From: Streptomyces lanatus
GTDB lineage: Bacteria > Actinomycetota > Actinomycetes > Streptomycetales > Streptomycetaceae
DNA: 64,000 bases
Direction: 5' to 3'
NCBI RefSeq assembly: GCF_014655715.1
Contig: NZ_BNBM01000012.1
Span: 62,001 to 126,000, forward strand
The notes under the pieces were generated by a model. It saw only the letters and a program-made list of their open reading frames with translations, made no database searches and was not told the DNA's origin. Position numbers and translations under genes: made by a program. Below are positions 34,763-44,300 of this stretch, one piece after another. The first letter of the stretch is position 1. Each line of letters opens with the position of its first letter.

Positions 34763-36346
34763 ATGACCGTTTTGGATGAGGCACCGGGTGAGCCGATCGA
34801 CGCCCGCGGGCGGACGGCGGAGCTGCACGAGATCCGTGCGCAGGCGCTGGCCGGCCCGAGCGAGAAGGCGACCGCGGCGCAGCACGCCAAGGGCAAGCTG
34901 ACCGCCCGGGAGCGCATCGAGCTGCTCCTGGACCCCGGCACCTTCCGGGAGGTCGAGCAGCTGCGCCGGCACCGGGCCCAGGGCTTCGGCCTGGAGGCCA
35001 AGAAGCCGTACACCGACGGTGTCATCACCGGCTGGGGCACGGTGGAGGGCCGCACGGTCTTCGTGTACGCGCACGACTTCCGGATCTTCGGCGGCGCGCT
35101 GGGCGAGGCCCACGCCACCAAGATCCACAAGATCATGGACATGGCCATCGCGGCGGGCGCTCCGCTGGTGTCGCTCAACGACGGCGCCGGCGCCCGTATC
35201 CAGGAGGGCGTCTCGGCGCTCGCCGGCTACGGCGGCATCTTCCAGCGCAACACCAAGGCGAGCGGGGTGATCCCGCAGATCAGCGTGATGCTGGGCCCGT
35301 GCGCGGGCGGCGCGGCCTACTCGCCCGCCCTGACCGACTTCGTCTTCATGGTCCGCGAGACCTCGCAGATGTTCATCACGGGCCCGGACGTCGTCAAGGC
35401 TGTCACCGGCGAGGAGATCACCCAGAACGGCCTGGGCGGCGCGGACGTGCACGCCGAGACGAGCGGCGTCTGCCACTTCGCCTACGACGACGAGGAGACG
35501 TGCATCGCCGAGGTGCGCTACCTCCTCTCGCTCCTCCCGCAGAACAACCGTGAGAACCCGCCCCGGGTGGAGTCCACGGACGCCGCCGACCGCCGGTCGG
35601 ACGTCCTGCTGGACCTGGTCCCGGCGGACGGCAACCGGCCGTACGACATGGCCAAGGTCATCGAGGAGATCGTCGACGACGGCGAGTACCTGGAGGTCCA
35701 CGAGCGCTGGGCGCGGAACATCATCTGCGCGCTCGCCCGGCTCGACGGCCAGGTGGTGGGCATCGTGGCCAACCAGCCCCAGTCCCTCGCCGGTGTCCTG
35801 GACATCGAGGCATCGGAAAAAGCTGCGCGCTTTGTCCAGATGTGTGACGCTTTTAACATCCCGATCGTCACCTTCCTGGACGTGCCGGGCTTCCTCCCCG
35901 GCGTCGACCAGGAACACGGCGGCATCATCAGGCACGGCGCGAAGCTCCTGTACGCCTACTGCAACGCGACGGTGCCGCGGATCTCGCTGATCCTGCGCAA
36001 GGCGTACGGAGGTGCGTACATCGTCATGGACAGCCAGTCCATCGGTGCGGACCTCACCTATGCCTGGCCGACGAACGAGATCGCCGTGATGGGCGCGGAG
36101 GGTGCGGCCAATGTCATCTTCCGCCGGCAGATCGCCGACGCCGAGGACCCCGAGGTCATGCGGGCGCGCATGGTCAAGGAGTACAAGTCCGAGCTGATGC
36201 ACCCGTATTACGCGGCCGAGCGCGGCCTGGTGGACGACGTGATCGACCCCGCGGAGACCCGCGAGGTCCTGGTCCGCTCCCTGGCCATGCTCCAGTCCAA
36301 GCACGCGGACCTGCCGTCCCGCAAGCACGGCAACCCTCCGCAGTAA
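34763..36346 (+). CDS. accB: Acyl-CoA carboxylase beta subunit (carboxyltransferase)
   Basis: A 527-residue biotin-dependent carboxyltransferase that transfers CO2 from carboxybiotin to acetyl-, propionyl- or butyryl-CoA, supplying malonyl-CoA and methylmalonyl-CoA for fatty acids and polyketides. Two crotonase-fold halves carry GGALGEAHATKI, the oxyanion GPCAGGAAYSPALTDF, and GGAYIVMDSQSIGAD. Residue 420 is Ile; in S. coelicolor PccB the matching residue is Asp (422), and this position is reported to set acyl-chain preference, so this is the AccB type. The epsilon subunit gene follows after 46 bp; the biotinylated alpha subunit is elsewhere. Confidence 0.95.
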   Translation: MTVLDEAPGEPIDARGRTAELHEIRAQALAGPSEKATAAQHAKGKLTARERIELLLDPGTFREVEQLRRHRAQGFGLEAKKPYTDGVITGWGTVEGRTVFVYAHDFRIFGGALGEAHATKIHKIMDMAIAAGAPLVSLNDGAGARIQEGVSALAGYGGIFQRNTKASGVIPQISVMLGPCAGGAAYSPALTDFVFMVRETSQMFITGPDVVKAVTGEEITQNGLGGADVHAETSGVCHFAYDDEETCIAEVRYLLSLLPQNNRENPPRVESTDAADRRSDVLLDLVPADGNRPYDMAKVIEEIVDDGEYLEVHERWARNIICALARLDGQVVGIVANQPQSLAGVLDIEASEKAARFVQMCDAFNIPIVTFLDVPGFLPGVDQEHGGIIRHGAKLLYAYCNATVPRISLILRKAYGGAYIVMDSQSIGADLTYAWPTNEIAVMGAEGAANVIFRRQIADAEDPEVMRARMVKEYKSELMHPYYAAERGLVDDVIDPAETREVLVRSLAMLQSKHADLPSRKHGNPPQ

Positions 36347-36392
36347 CCCACCGGTACCGCTGCGGAAACCTTAGCCACGGAGACTGACACCC

Positions 36393-36584
36393 ATGAACCT
36401 CCCTGATATCCGCGTCGAGAAGGGCCACGCCGAGCCCGAGGAAGTCGCCGCCATCACGGCCATCCTCCTGGCCCGCGCCGCCGCCCAGCCGACCAGCGAG
36501 CCGACCCACCGCGGCGGCCCGAGGGCCGGCTGGCGCCGCCTGGAGCGCGAGCCGGGCTTCAGGGCGCCGCACAGCTGGCGCTGA
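36393..36584 (+). CDS. accE: Acyl-CoA carboxylase epsilon subunit
   Basis: A 63-residue protein opening PDIRVEKGHAEPEEVAAITAIL and ending RAPHSWR, the pattern of the small epsilon subunits that stimulate streptomycete acyl-CoA carboxylases by joining alpha and beta subunits. It follows accB by 46 bp. Its stop and the stop of the convergent NACHT gene both lie inside the palindrome GCTGAGCTCAGC (36580-36591). Confidence 0.93.
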   Translation: MNLPDIRVEKGHAEPEEVAAITAILLARAAAQPTSEPTHRGGPRAGWRRLEREPGFRAPHSWR

Positions 36585-36586
36585 GC

Positions 36587-39500
36587 TCAGCCGATGACGA
36601 CCTCGGTACCTGGGAAGTCCAGGGTGTCGGGGTCGTCCGGCATTACGCAGCCGGTGAGGAAGAGCCGACGGACCTTGGGGGGTGTGAATGCCGGGGACGC
36701 CAGCCAGGCGCGGACATCAATGTTGTTGAGGCCGAGGCGCAGGCCGGGGATCGCGGCAACCGCGTCCAGGCCCTTGGGTATGCATGGCTCGTCGGCGTAC
36801 AACTGGAGAATCTCCAGTTGTGAGCAGTCGCCGAGGAAGGCGAGGTCCGTGGCCGCCCCCAGCCCCAAGAGGGCAAGGTAGGAGAGTTCCGGCCCGACAG
36901 GCAGGCTGTCGACCTGCTGGGTGCCGCTGAGGTCGAGGTAGAGCAACTTCAACTCCGCCAGCTCACCCAGCACTTGCAGGTTGCTCACCGAGAAGTCGCC
37001 CAGCAGGGAGAGGACGTTCAGGACCGGGTGGCTTCGCAGCGCCAGAAGGTCGACCTCGCCGCGTAGCTCATCGGCGCGCAGACCGGCCAGTGGCGGCAGC
37101 TCGGTCACGGCTGCGAAATCCGCGAAGGGATAGTCGATGGCCAGATCGGTGAGCGAACTCAGCCGGGTCACAGTCGGCCACTGGGCGGAATGGGTGAGCA
37201 CTACGGGCTCGCCGCTGAGTGCCAACCGGGACAGCACCCGGTCGACGTAGCTGTCCGCGTCGAAGTAGGCCCAGGCGTCGATCAGCGCACTGATCACCTC
37301 CTCGCGCTCATCCCGCGTGTACCCCTCCAGCAGGTCCAACGCCTCCACACCGCCGATCAGCGCGGCAGTCCGCACCGTCTGCACCGCCGCCTTCTCCGTC
37401 AGCTCCGCCCCCGACCGAGACAGCGACCGCAACAGACTCGGCCCCACCGCCGCCAACACCGGAGGATCCGTCTCCCTCCGCGCCGGCAACAGCCGCGAGA
37501 TCGCCTCCTCCAGGCGCCCTGCCATCCCCTCCGACACCGAAGGCAAGGTTTCCTGACACGACGCCGCCACCAGCCTCAAAACCCGCCCATATCGAGGCTC
37601 CCCCTCCGCCCGGTCCAGGATCCCCCCGAGCAGTTCCTCCCGCTGGCGCGTGTTCGCATGCCCCGCCGCCATCACGACCGTCTCCCGCCACTGGTCCAGA
37701 TGCGCCCGCCCCACCAGATTCCCCATCCGGTCCTCCTCGGCGGCCTCCTCCGCCGCGAGGTACTCCTGGAACGTCCGGTGCACGAAGTCCAGCCGGCCCT
37801 GCGCGGGGGAGCGGAGCAGACCCGCCCGGTCGCGCAACTGCCGCAGCACCTCCTCGCCGTCCAACGGCTCCAGATGCCGCATCGCCCGCAGCCGCGCGGC
37901 CACATGCACCGCCGCCTGCTCCAGCGCGATCTCGCTGCGGTTGTTGTCCGACAGCCGCCAGGCGAGGTCACGTAGCAGGATCAGCTTGTCGCCCAGGCTC
38001 AGCGCGCCGTCCACCGCACTCGGCACATTCCGGTCCGCGTCCCGGTCATGGACCAGCGTGTGCAGTGCGCTGCGGTACAACTCCATCCGGTCCCGGGGCA
38101 GTTGCCGCCCCCGGTTGAGATGCATCGCGCACAGCATCGCCGCCAGCAGCGGCGTCCCGGCGAGAGACTGCAGATGCGCCCGGTCCTTAAGGCTCGTCAG
38201 CAACGACTGCTCGTACTGCGGGAGTTCGTCCACGGCGCACGGCAGCTCGTCGCCCAGTTCCCGTACCGCCTGATGCCACTGCCGTACGAAGGCCGCCAGG
38301 TCCGGGGGAGTCATCCGGTCCAGGTGCAGCGCCGCGACCTCCTCCCGGCGCAGCCAGTCCGCGCCCGCCGCGGCGGGACGGGAGGTGACCACCACCCGCA
38401 CATCGGCGTACGTCGACAGCAGCCGCCGCAGCCAGTCCCGCACCGCCCGACGCTCCCGGTCGAGGAGTTCGTCCACCCCGTCGATCAGCAGCAGCGCCCG
38501 CCCGCTGTCGAGCTGCCGCTCCACCCAGCCCCGGGGCATGATTCCGGTCAGCGGCGCCGCCACTCCGTCCAGCATGGCCTCCGGCGCGGGCAGCGCGCGG
38601 CCGCTGTACTCCCGCAGCTTCACGAACACCGGCGTCAGACCGTTCCAGTCCGTCAGCTCGCCGGAGAAGGCGCCACGGGCCGCGGTGACCGCCAGCCAGC
38701 GCAGCAGGGTCGTCTTGCCGGAGCCCGCCTCGCCGCGCAGCAGAACCCGGGAGGAGCCCCGCAGGGCGGCCTCCACGCGCATCCCGGAGCCCTCGCCGCC
38801 CGCTTCCTCCCAGTCGCTCATGTCGGCCCTCAGCCGGGGCAGCGAGCGCGCCGTACGCCGCCACGTCCCGTCGTCCCCGGTCGCGCGCAGGCTGACGTAC
38901 GCCACCGAAAGCCGTACCTGGGCGGCGGCGCGGTCGGAGGCGCGGCGGAACAGCTCCACCTCGTCCAGGCTCTCGCTGACCAGCTCCAGATAGCGCCGCC
39001 GGAAGGCCGTGTCCTGGTCCGTGCCGTCGGGGGCGAACAAGGAGCGGTCCGGGAGCCGTTCGAGGATGCGGGCCACCTCGCCGCCCAGCGTCGAGGTCCG
39101 CACCAGCAGCTCAGCCGCCGCCCGCTCCTCGAACACCGGCAGCCCGCGCACGATCCGGACGTAGTACTCCACGCACTCGGTGAACAGCCGCTCGTACAGG
39201 CTGCTTTCGGCCTCGCCGAGCCCCACCGGCGCCCGCACCGCCCGGGTGATCCGGCGGATCAGCTCGGCCGGCTGGGCGTCCGCCGCGAGCAGTGCCTCGT
39301 CGGAGAGGTCCGCCGCCGCGAAGGTGTCGCACACGGCGTCGATGACCGCCACCCGGCCAGATTCCTCCAGAGCCCTGAACTCATGCTCCAGGAACGGCTC
39401 CAGACGGTCGAAGACCGCGTCGGCGATCTGCTCGAACTGCCGCTTCACACTCCGCGAGAACTTCACCCCGGGCACCCGCACCCGGGCCAACTCCTCGATG

Positions 39501-39604
39501 GACAGCTGGCGTTCCTGCTCGCGCCGTCTGCCTCCCAGCCAGATCCGCGCGGCTGTGCTCGCCACGGTCGTCCCCAGCCGTAACGCGGCCACCTCAGCGC
39601 TCAT
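36587..39604 (-). CDS. NACHT-domain STAND NTPase with LRR-like C-terminus (bacterial NLR-like)
   Basis: A 1005-residue protein. An all-helical N-terminal domain (about 1-220) of the type found before bacterial NACHTs is followed by a NACHT NTPase: Walker A LLRGEAGSGKTT (about 289-300), Walker B LLLIDGVDELLD (about 369-380), VVVTSRPAA sensor and a winged-helix region ending FVHRTFQEYLAAEE. The C-terminal 250 residues contain Leu-rich strands (LPPLAGLRADELRGE, LAELKLLYLDLSGT) like leucine-rich repeats. Such proteins detect phage proteins and trigger cell death in other bacteria; here that role is inferred. No nuclease or other effector domain is seen. GGGAGG precedes the start; cvnD ends 80 bp upstream with a terminator between. 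Confidence 0.85.
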   Translation of the reverse strand: MSAEVAALRLGTTVASTAARIWLGGRRREQERQLSIEELARVRVPGVKFSRSVKRQFEQIADAVFDRLEPFLEHEFRALEESGRVAVIDAVCDTFAAADLSDEALLAADAQPAELIRRITRAVRAPVGLGEAESSLYERLFTECVEYYVRIVRGLPVFEERAAAELLVRTSTLGGEVARILERLPDRSLFAPDGTDQDTAFRRRYLELVSESLDEVELFRRASDRAAAQVRLSVAYVSLRATGDDGTWRRTARSLPRLRADMSDWEEAGGEGSGMRVEAALRGSSRVLLRGEAGSGKTTLLRWLAVTAARGAFSGELTDWNGLTPVFVKLREYSGRALPAPEAMLDGVAAPLTGIMPRGWVERQLDSGRALLLIDGVDELLDRERRAVRDWLRRLLSTYADVRVVVTSRPAAAGADWLRREEVAALHLDRMTPPDLAAFVRQWHQAVRELGDELPCAVDELPQYEQSLLTSLKDRAHLQSLAGTPLLAAMLCAMHLNRGRQLPRDRMELYRSALHTLVHDRDADRNVPSAVDGALSLGDKLILLRDLAWRLSDNNRSEIALEQAAVHVAARLRAMRHLEPLDGEEVLRQLRDRAGLLRSPAQGRLDFVHRTFQEYLAAEEAAEEDRMGNLVGRAHLDQWRETVVMAAGHANTRQREELLGGILDRAEGEPRYGRVLRLVAASCQETLPSVSEGMAGRLEEAISRLLPARRETDPPVLAAVGPSLLRSLSRSGAELTEKAAVQTVRTAALIGGVEALDLLEGYTRDEREEVISALIDAWAYFDADSYVDRVLSRLALSGEPVVLTHSAQWPTVTRLSSLTDLAIDYPFADFAAVTELPPLAGLRADELRGEVDLLALRSHPVLNVLSLLGDFSVSNLQVLGELAELKLLYLDLSGTQQVDSLPVGPELSYLALLGLGAATDLAFLGDCSQLEILQLYADEPCIPKGLDAVAAIPGLRLGLNNIDVRAWLASPAFTPPKVRRLFLTGCVMPDDPDTLDFPGTEVVIG

Positions 39605-39630
39605 CCCCGTGCCCCTCCCGAAAACGACTT

Positions 39631-39668
39631 ACGGCCCCCATCCCTCCCACAGGAGGAACGAGGGCCGC
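39631..39668 (-). terminator. Hairpin after cvnD, between the conservon and the NACHT gene
   Basis: On the minus strand, GCGGCCC pairs with GGGGCCGT and inner CCTCC pairs with GGAGG around TGTG. It would separate transcription of the conservon from the NACHT gene unless read through. Confidence 0.55.
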
Positions 39669-39684
39669 AACCGAAACGTGCCGA

Positions 39685-40266
39685 CTAGCGCAGGCGGGCC
39701 ATCAGGGCGTGCTCGACCAGGGTGATCAGCGCCGACTTGGCGTCCGCGCGGTGGCGGGCGTCCGTCGTGATGATCGGGGTGTCGGGGCCGATCTGGAGGG
39801 CCTCGCGCACCTCGTCCGGGTTGTACGGCTGGTTCCCGTCGAACCCGTTGAGGGCGATGACGAAGGGGAGACCCGAGTTCTCGAAGTAGTCGACGGCGGG
39901 GAAGCAGTCGGCGAGACGGCGGGTGTCCACCAGCACGATCGCGCCGATGGCGCCGCGTACGAGGTCGTCCCACATGAACCAGAAGCGGTCCTGGCCGGGC
40001 GTACCGAAGAGGTACAGGATCAGGTCCTGGTCCAGGGTGATACGGCCGAAGTCCATGGCCACCGTGGTGGTGGTCTTGTCCCCGGTGTGGGTGAGGTCGT
40101 CGATACCCGCCGAAGCGGAAGTCATCACGGCCTCGGTACGCAGCGGGTTGATCTCCGAGACGGCCCCGACGAACGTGGTCTTGCCCACGCCGAAGCCACC
40201 CGCCACCACGATCTTCGCCGAGGTGGTGGAGCGGGAAGGACCGCCGCTAGAGCTTGCGAAGTCCAC
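39685..40266 (-). CDS. cvnD: Conservon GTPase CvnD (downstream cassette)
   Basis: A 193-residue small G protein of the Streptomyces conservon type. G1 is GGFGVGKTTF, the T-rich switch TGDKTTTTVAMDFG follows, G3 is FGTPGQDRF with the Ras-like Gln kept, and the G4 position reads NGFD, not NKxD. It is the output GTPase of a CvnABCD complex at the membrane (family knowledge). The gene overlaps cvnC by 20 bp. Its middle third is almost identical in DNA to the paralogue at 44979-45554. Confidence 0.92.
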   Translation of the reverse strand: MDFASSSGGPSRSTTSAKIVVAGGFGVGKTTFVGAVSEINPLRTEAVMTSASAGIDDLTHTGDKTTTTVAMDFGRITLDQDLILYLFGTPGQDRFWFMWDDLVRGAIGAIVLVDTRRLADCFPAVDYFENSGLPFVIALNGFDGNQPYNPDEVREALQIGPDTPIITTDARHRADAKSALITLVEHALMARLR

Positions 40267-40819
40267 TGAGCACCCTTTCGAGCAGTGTCACGTCTGGCTG
40301 GCCGCCGGCGTTCTCGTCGCCGCCGGGCTGATGGATCGCGACCAGTCCCGCCTCCGCCAAGTCGGCGACGAGGATCCTGGCCACGCCGAGAGGGATCGTG
40401 AGGAGAGCCGAGACCTCGGCTACCGACTTGATCTCCCGGCAGAGGTTGCAGATGCGCTGATGCTCGGGCAGCTGGCCCTGCATCTGGTGCGGCTGCGCGG
40501 TGGTGTGCACCAGCGCCTCGATGGCGAGCTGGTAGCGCGGGCGCGTCCGGCCGCCGGTCATGGCGTACGGGCGCACCAGGGGGTTGTTCGACGCCCCGGC
40601 GGGCGCCGGCTCAGGGGCGCGTCGCTGCGGCTGCACCGGCTGGATGCGCGGCGCGGGCGGCTGGTCGTACGGCGAGGGCCCGGGGCCCTGCGGGGCGTAC
40701 GGCTGCCGCTGGCTCGGCTGGGAGGGGAAGTTGTACCGGTTCTGGGAACCGTCGTTGTGGCCCTGGGCAGGGCCGTACGACCAGTTGCCCGATGACGAAC
40801 CGTCTGGGGGTGTTGCCAC
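40247..40819 (-). CDS. cvnC: Conservon DUF742 protein CvnC (downstream cassette)
   Basis: A 190-residue protein with a Pro/Gln/Tyr-rich disordered first half (about 1-80) and a DUF742 winged-helix-like second half (NPLVRPYAMTGGRTRPRYQ, LPEHQRICNLCREIKSVAEV, GVARILVADLAEAGLV). The GTG at 40819 is chosen because GGAGGA lies 6 bp before it; an ATG at 40849 is less likely. CvnC interacts with CvnB and CvnD in characterised conservons. The stop lies inside cvnD, giving coupled translation. Confidence 0.9.
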   Translation of the reverse strand: MATPPDGSSSGNWSYGPAQGHNDGSQNRYNFPSQPSQRQPYAPQGPGPSPYDQPPAPRIQPVQPQRRAPEPAPAGASNNPLVRPYAMTGGRTRPRYQLAIEALVHTTAQPHQMQGQLPEHQRICNLCREIKSVAEVSALLTIPLGVARILVADLAEAGLVAIHQPGGDENAGGQPDVTLLERVLSGLRKL

Positions 40820-40914
40820 TTTCTCTCCTCCTCCGACTGTGCCTGGCACCCATCATGTGGAGCCGCGTCCCGAAACCTTACGGCCACGGGACGCCAAAAC
40901 GCACCGACTGTCTG

Positions 40915-41337
40915 TTAGTTGAGCAGGCTGCCTTGGAGCTCCGCACGAAGGTCCGGCGTGAGGACCGTACCGGCACGGTCGACCAGAAGCGCCATCTCGT
41001 ACCCAATGAGGCCGATGTCCGCCTCGGGATGTGCGAGCACGGCGAGGGACGAACCGTCGGAGATGGACATGATGAAGAGGAATCCCCGCTCCATCTCCAC
41101 AACCGTCTGGTTCACGCTGCCACCCTCGAAGATGCGGGAGGCGCCTGCCGTCAGAGACGTCAGACCGGAGGCGACGGCCGCGAGCTGGTCGGCGCGGTCG
41201 CGCGGAAAGCCTTCGGACATCGCCAGAAGGAGTCCGTCGGCGGAGACCACCACCGTGTGCGACACCCCGGGGGTGTTGTCCACGAAGTTGGTGATCAACC
41301 AGTTCAGGTTCTGTGCCGCCTGGCTCATCGGGCTCAC
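40915..41337 (-). CDS. cvnB: Conservon roadblock/LC7 protein CvnB (downstream cassette)
   Basis: A 140-residue roadblock/LC7-fold protein (MSQAAQNLNWLITNFVDN, the GVSHTVVVSADGLLLAMSEG core, EMERGFLFIMSISDGSSLAV), which in prokaryotes modulates small GTPases. The GTG at 41337 begins one base after the cvnA TAG, with AGGAG inside the cvnA end as its ribosome binding site; the ATG at 41328 has no good site. Over 90 percent of residues match the other cassette's CvnB by eye. Confidence 0.92.
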   Translation of the reverse strand: MSPMSQAAQNLNWLITNFVDNTPGVSHTVVVSADGLLLAMSEGFPRDRADQLAAVASGLTSLTAGASRIFEGGSVNQTVVEMERGFLFIMSISDGSSLAVLAHPEADIGLIGYEMALLVDRAGTVLTPDLRAELQGSLLN

Positions 41338-41338
41338 A

Positions 41339-44300
41339 CTAACGCTCCTGGTTGTAGGTGCTGTCAGGATTGAAGCCCTGACCGTTCGTCGTTTCACTTC
41401 CCGCACTGCGGCCCCGCTGGACACCCCGGCGCAGGTTGCTCAGCCTGCCCCGGACGTCCTCGGGAGCGCGGGAGACCTGTGGGCCGCCCTGGGGGGTGGC
41501 TGCGGCGGCTCCCTCGACCAGATTGGCCTTGGGCACGCGCCGCGGCAGGCCGGAGGAGGTGACCCCGCCCGCCTTGGGCTTGCGGAGCGCCGACGCCTGC
41601 TGCCAGCGGTCGTCGTTCTGTGAACGCCAGCTGCTGTCGCCGTTGCTCTCCGGCGTGGGGGCCGGCGGTTCCTGCCGCGCGGGCCGCGAACCGTTGGCGG
41701 CGTTCCCGCCGACGGCACCGCGGCGGGGCAGCCCGGCGTCGGTCATGGTGTGACCTGCGGCGGGGGCCGGTCCCGGACGGTCGAAGCCTACGCGGTCACG
41801 ATCGTTCGCGTCATCGGCCGGTGCGGATTCCGCTTGCGGAGCGTACTGGTCCGGGTAGCCGTTGCGGTAGCCGTCCTGCTGCGGCCAGTCGTCCTGGTGA
41901 CGCCGCTGCTCGAAGGCCGGGAAGCTCTCCGGGGCGGAGGCCACGGGCTCCTCGCGGACCGGCTCCGGATAGGAGGGCTCGGGGTAGCCGCCGCCGGACG
42001 AGAAGGTGTCGTTCCGCTGCAGGCCGCCGTTCGGCGCGTAGTACGTGTCGTCGTACGCCTGGCGCTGCTCGTCGTACGCGGGCGCCTGCGGCTCGTCGTA
42101 CGCCGTCTGCTGCTGCTCCTCGTACGTCGGCTGCCGGTCGTAGGGACCGGGCTGCTCGACGAAGCCGTTCGGGCCGTTGTCGTAGCCGCCCTGGCCGGAG
42201 CCGGGGAAGTCGTCGGCGTAGGCCTGGAGCTCGGCGGTCTCCGGGTTCGGCTGGCCGTGCGACTGGGCCTCCAGGGCCGCCCGGCGCTCCTCGCGCATCA
42301 GGGAGCGGCCGACCGGGTCCAGGTCGCGGATGTCGTCCGGGACCTCGTAGCGGCTGTCGTCGAAGCCGAGCTCGGCGGCCGTACGCAGCGGCTGCTGGTT
42401 GAAGTTCTCACCCTGGAAGCCCTGCTGCTCCGGGATGATCTGCGAGACGGTGAACTCGTCCTGGGCGGGCTGCTGCTCGCCGCCACCGCCGTGCGTGATG
42501 GCGTCGGGGAGCATGACCAGCGAGGTGGTGCCGGCCTGCTCGCCGGAGGGGCGCAGCTGGACGCGGATGCCGTGCCGGTCGGACAGCCGGCCGACCACGA
42601 AGAGGCCCATGCGCTGGGATATCGCGGCGTCGACGGTCGGCGGGTTGGCCAGCTTGTGGTTGATGTCCGCGAAGTCCTCGGCGGTCAGGCCGATGCCCTT
42701 GTCGTGGATCTCGATCATGATCCGACCGTCGGGGAGACGGGTGGCGGTCACACGAACCTTGGTCTGCGGGGAGGAGAACGTCGTCGCGTTCTCAAGCAGC
42801 TCGGCGAGCAGGTGCACGAGGTCGGTCACGGCACGGCCGTGGATCTCGGCCTCCGGGACGCCGGAGAGCTCGATGCGCTCGTACTGCTCCACCTCGGAGG
42901 AGGCGGCGCGCAGCACGTCGACCAGCGGGACCGGCTGGTCCCAGCGGCGGCCGGGCTCCTCGCCGGCGAGGACGAGGAGGTTCTCGCCGTTGCGGCGCAT
43001 ACGGGTCGCGAGGTGGTCCAGCTTGAAGAGGTTCTCCAGCTGGTCCGGGTCGGCCTCGTTGTTCTCCAGGTCGGTGATCAGGGTCAGCTGGCCCTCGATC
43101 AGCGACTGGTTGCGGCGCGACAGGTTGGTGAAGATCGCGTTGATGTTGCCCCGCAGCAGGGCCTGCTCGGCGGCGAGCCGGACGGCCTCGCGGTGGACCT
43201 GGTCGAAGGCACGGGCGACTTCGCCGATCTCGTCGCGGGTGTTGATCGGGATCGGGGCGACCCGGGTGTCGACCCGGCCGGGGTCGGTGCGCGAGAGCTG
43301 GTCGACCAGCATCGGCAGGCGCTGCTCGGCGATGCCGAAGGCGGCGTTGCGCAGCTGGCGCATCGCGCGGGACATCTGGCGGGCCACCATGCCGGCCAGG
43401 ATGAACGCGGCGAGCAGGGCGACCACGACGACCGCACCGGTGATCAGCGCGTCGCGCTTGGCGTCGTCGGAGATCGTGGCGGCCTCGTTCACCGCGGTGT
43501 TCGCGAGGTCGTTCTCGATGTCGCGGTAGGCGTTGTACTTGAGGGTGTTCACCGCCCACCAGTTCTCGGCGGTGATGCCCTGCTGGGCGAGCGCGGCACG
43601 CTCGCTGGTGTCCGTGGAGCTGAGCTGCGCCAGCGCGCCGACCATCTTCACCGGGTCGGACGGCGGCGGCACGTAGTCGGGGTTCTTCTGCTTGGCCGCC
43701 GTGGCCATCGCGGCGCCCTCGGCCTTGATCTCCTTGGTGGCGTCGTCCAGCTTCTGGATGTCCGCCTCGGTGCCACCGCTCTGGTACTCCTGGATGGCGA
43801 TGCCCTCCAGGTAGGCGTACGAGGAGAGGGCGACGCGCTGCCTGGCCAGGTCCGCGGCCTTGGGGCCGGGCTTGACCAGCATGTGCATACCGATGGAGCG
43901 CTCCAGCGAGAGCGCGCCCTTGGTGAGCGAGATGGCGTAGACCGTACGGCCGTAGCTGGTGATGTTTCCGGTGCCCAGGCCCAGCTCGTTGGAGAACTCG
44001 AGCAGCCGGTGCTCGACCTCGACGTAGCCCTCTTCGGTCTGCACACCGCTGAGCTTGTTGGTGTACGCCGCCGCGCGCAGGTCGGTCAGGTCCGGCTCGA
44101 CCTCGCGGAAGCGCGACAGACGGCGCTCCAGGTTGGGCCGGTCCGGCATGTTCTGGGCGGCCTCGTCGAAGGCGTCGGCGGCCTTGTCGGTGGCGGCGCG
44201 GACCTTCACGACCGTCGGGTCGTCCTCGCCCTTGCCCTGCAGCAGGGGAGCGGCGGAGGTGTCGCGCTCGACCAGCAGGGCGTCGCCGTAGGCGGAGGCG

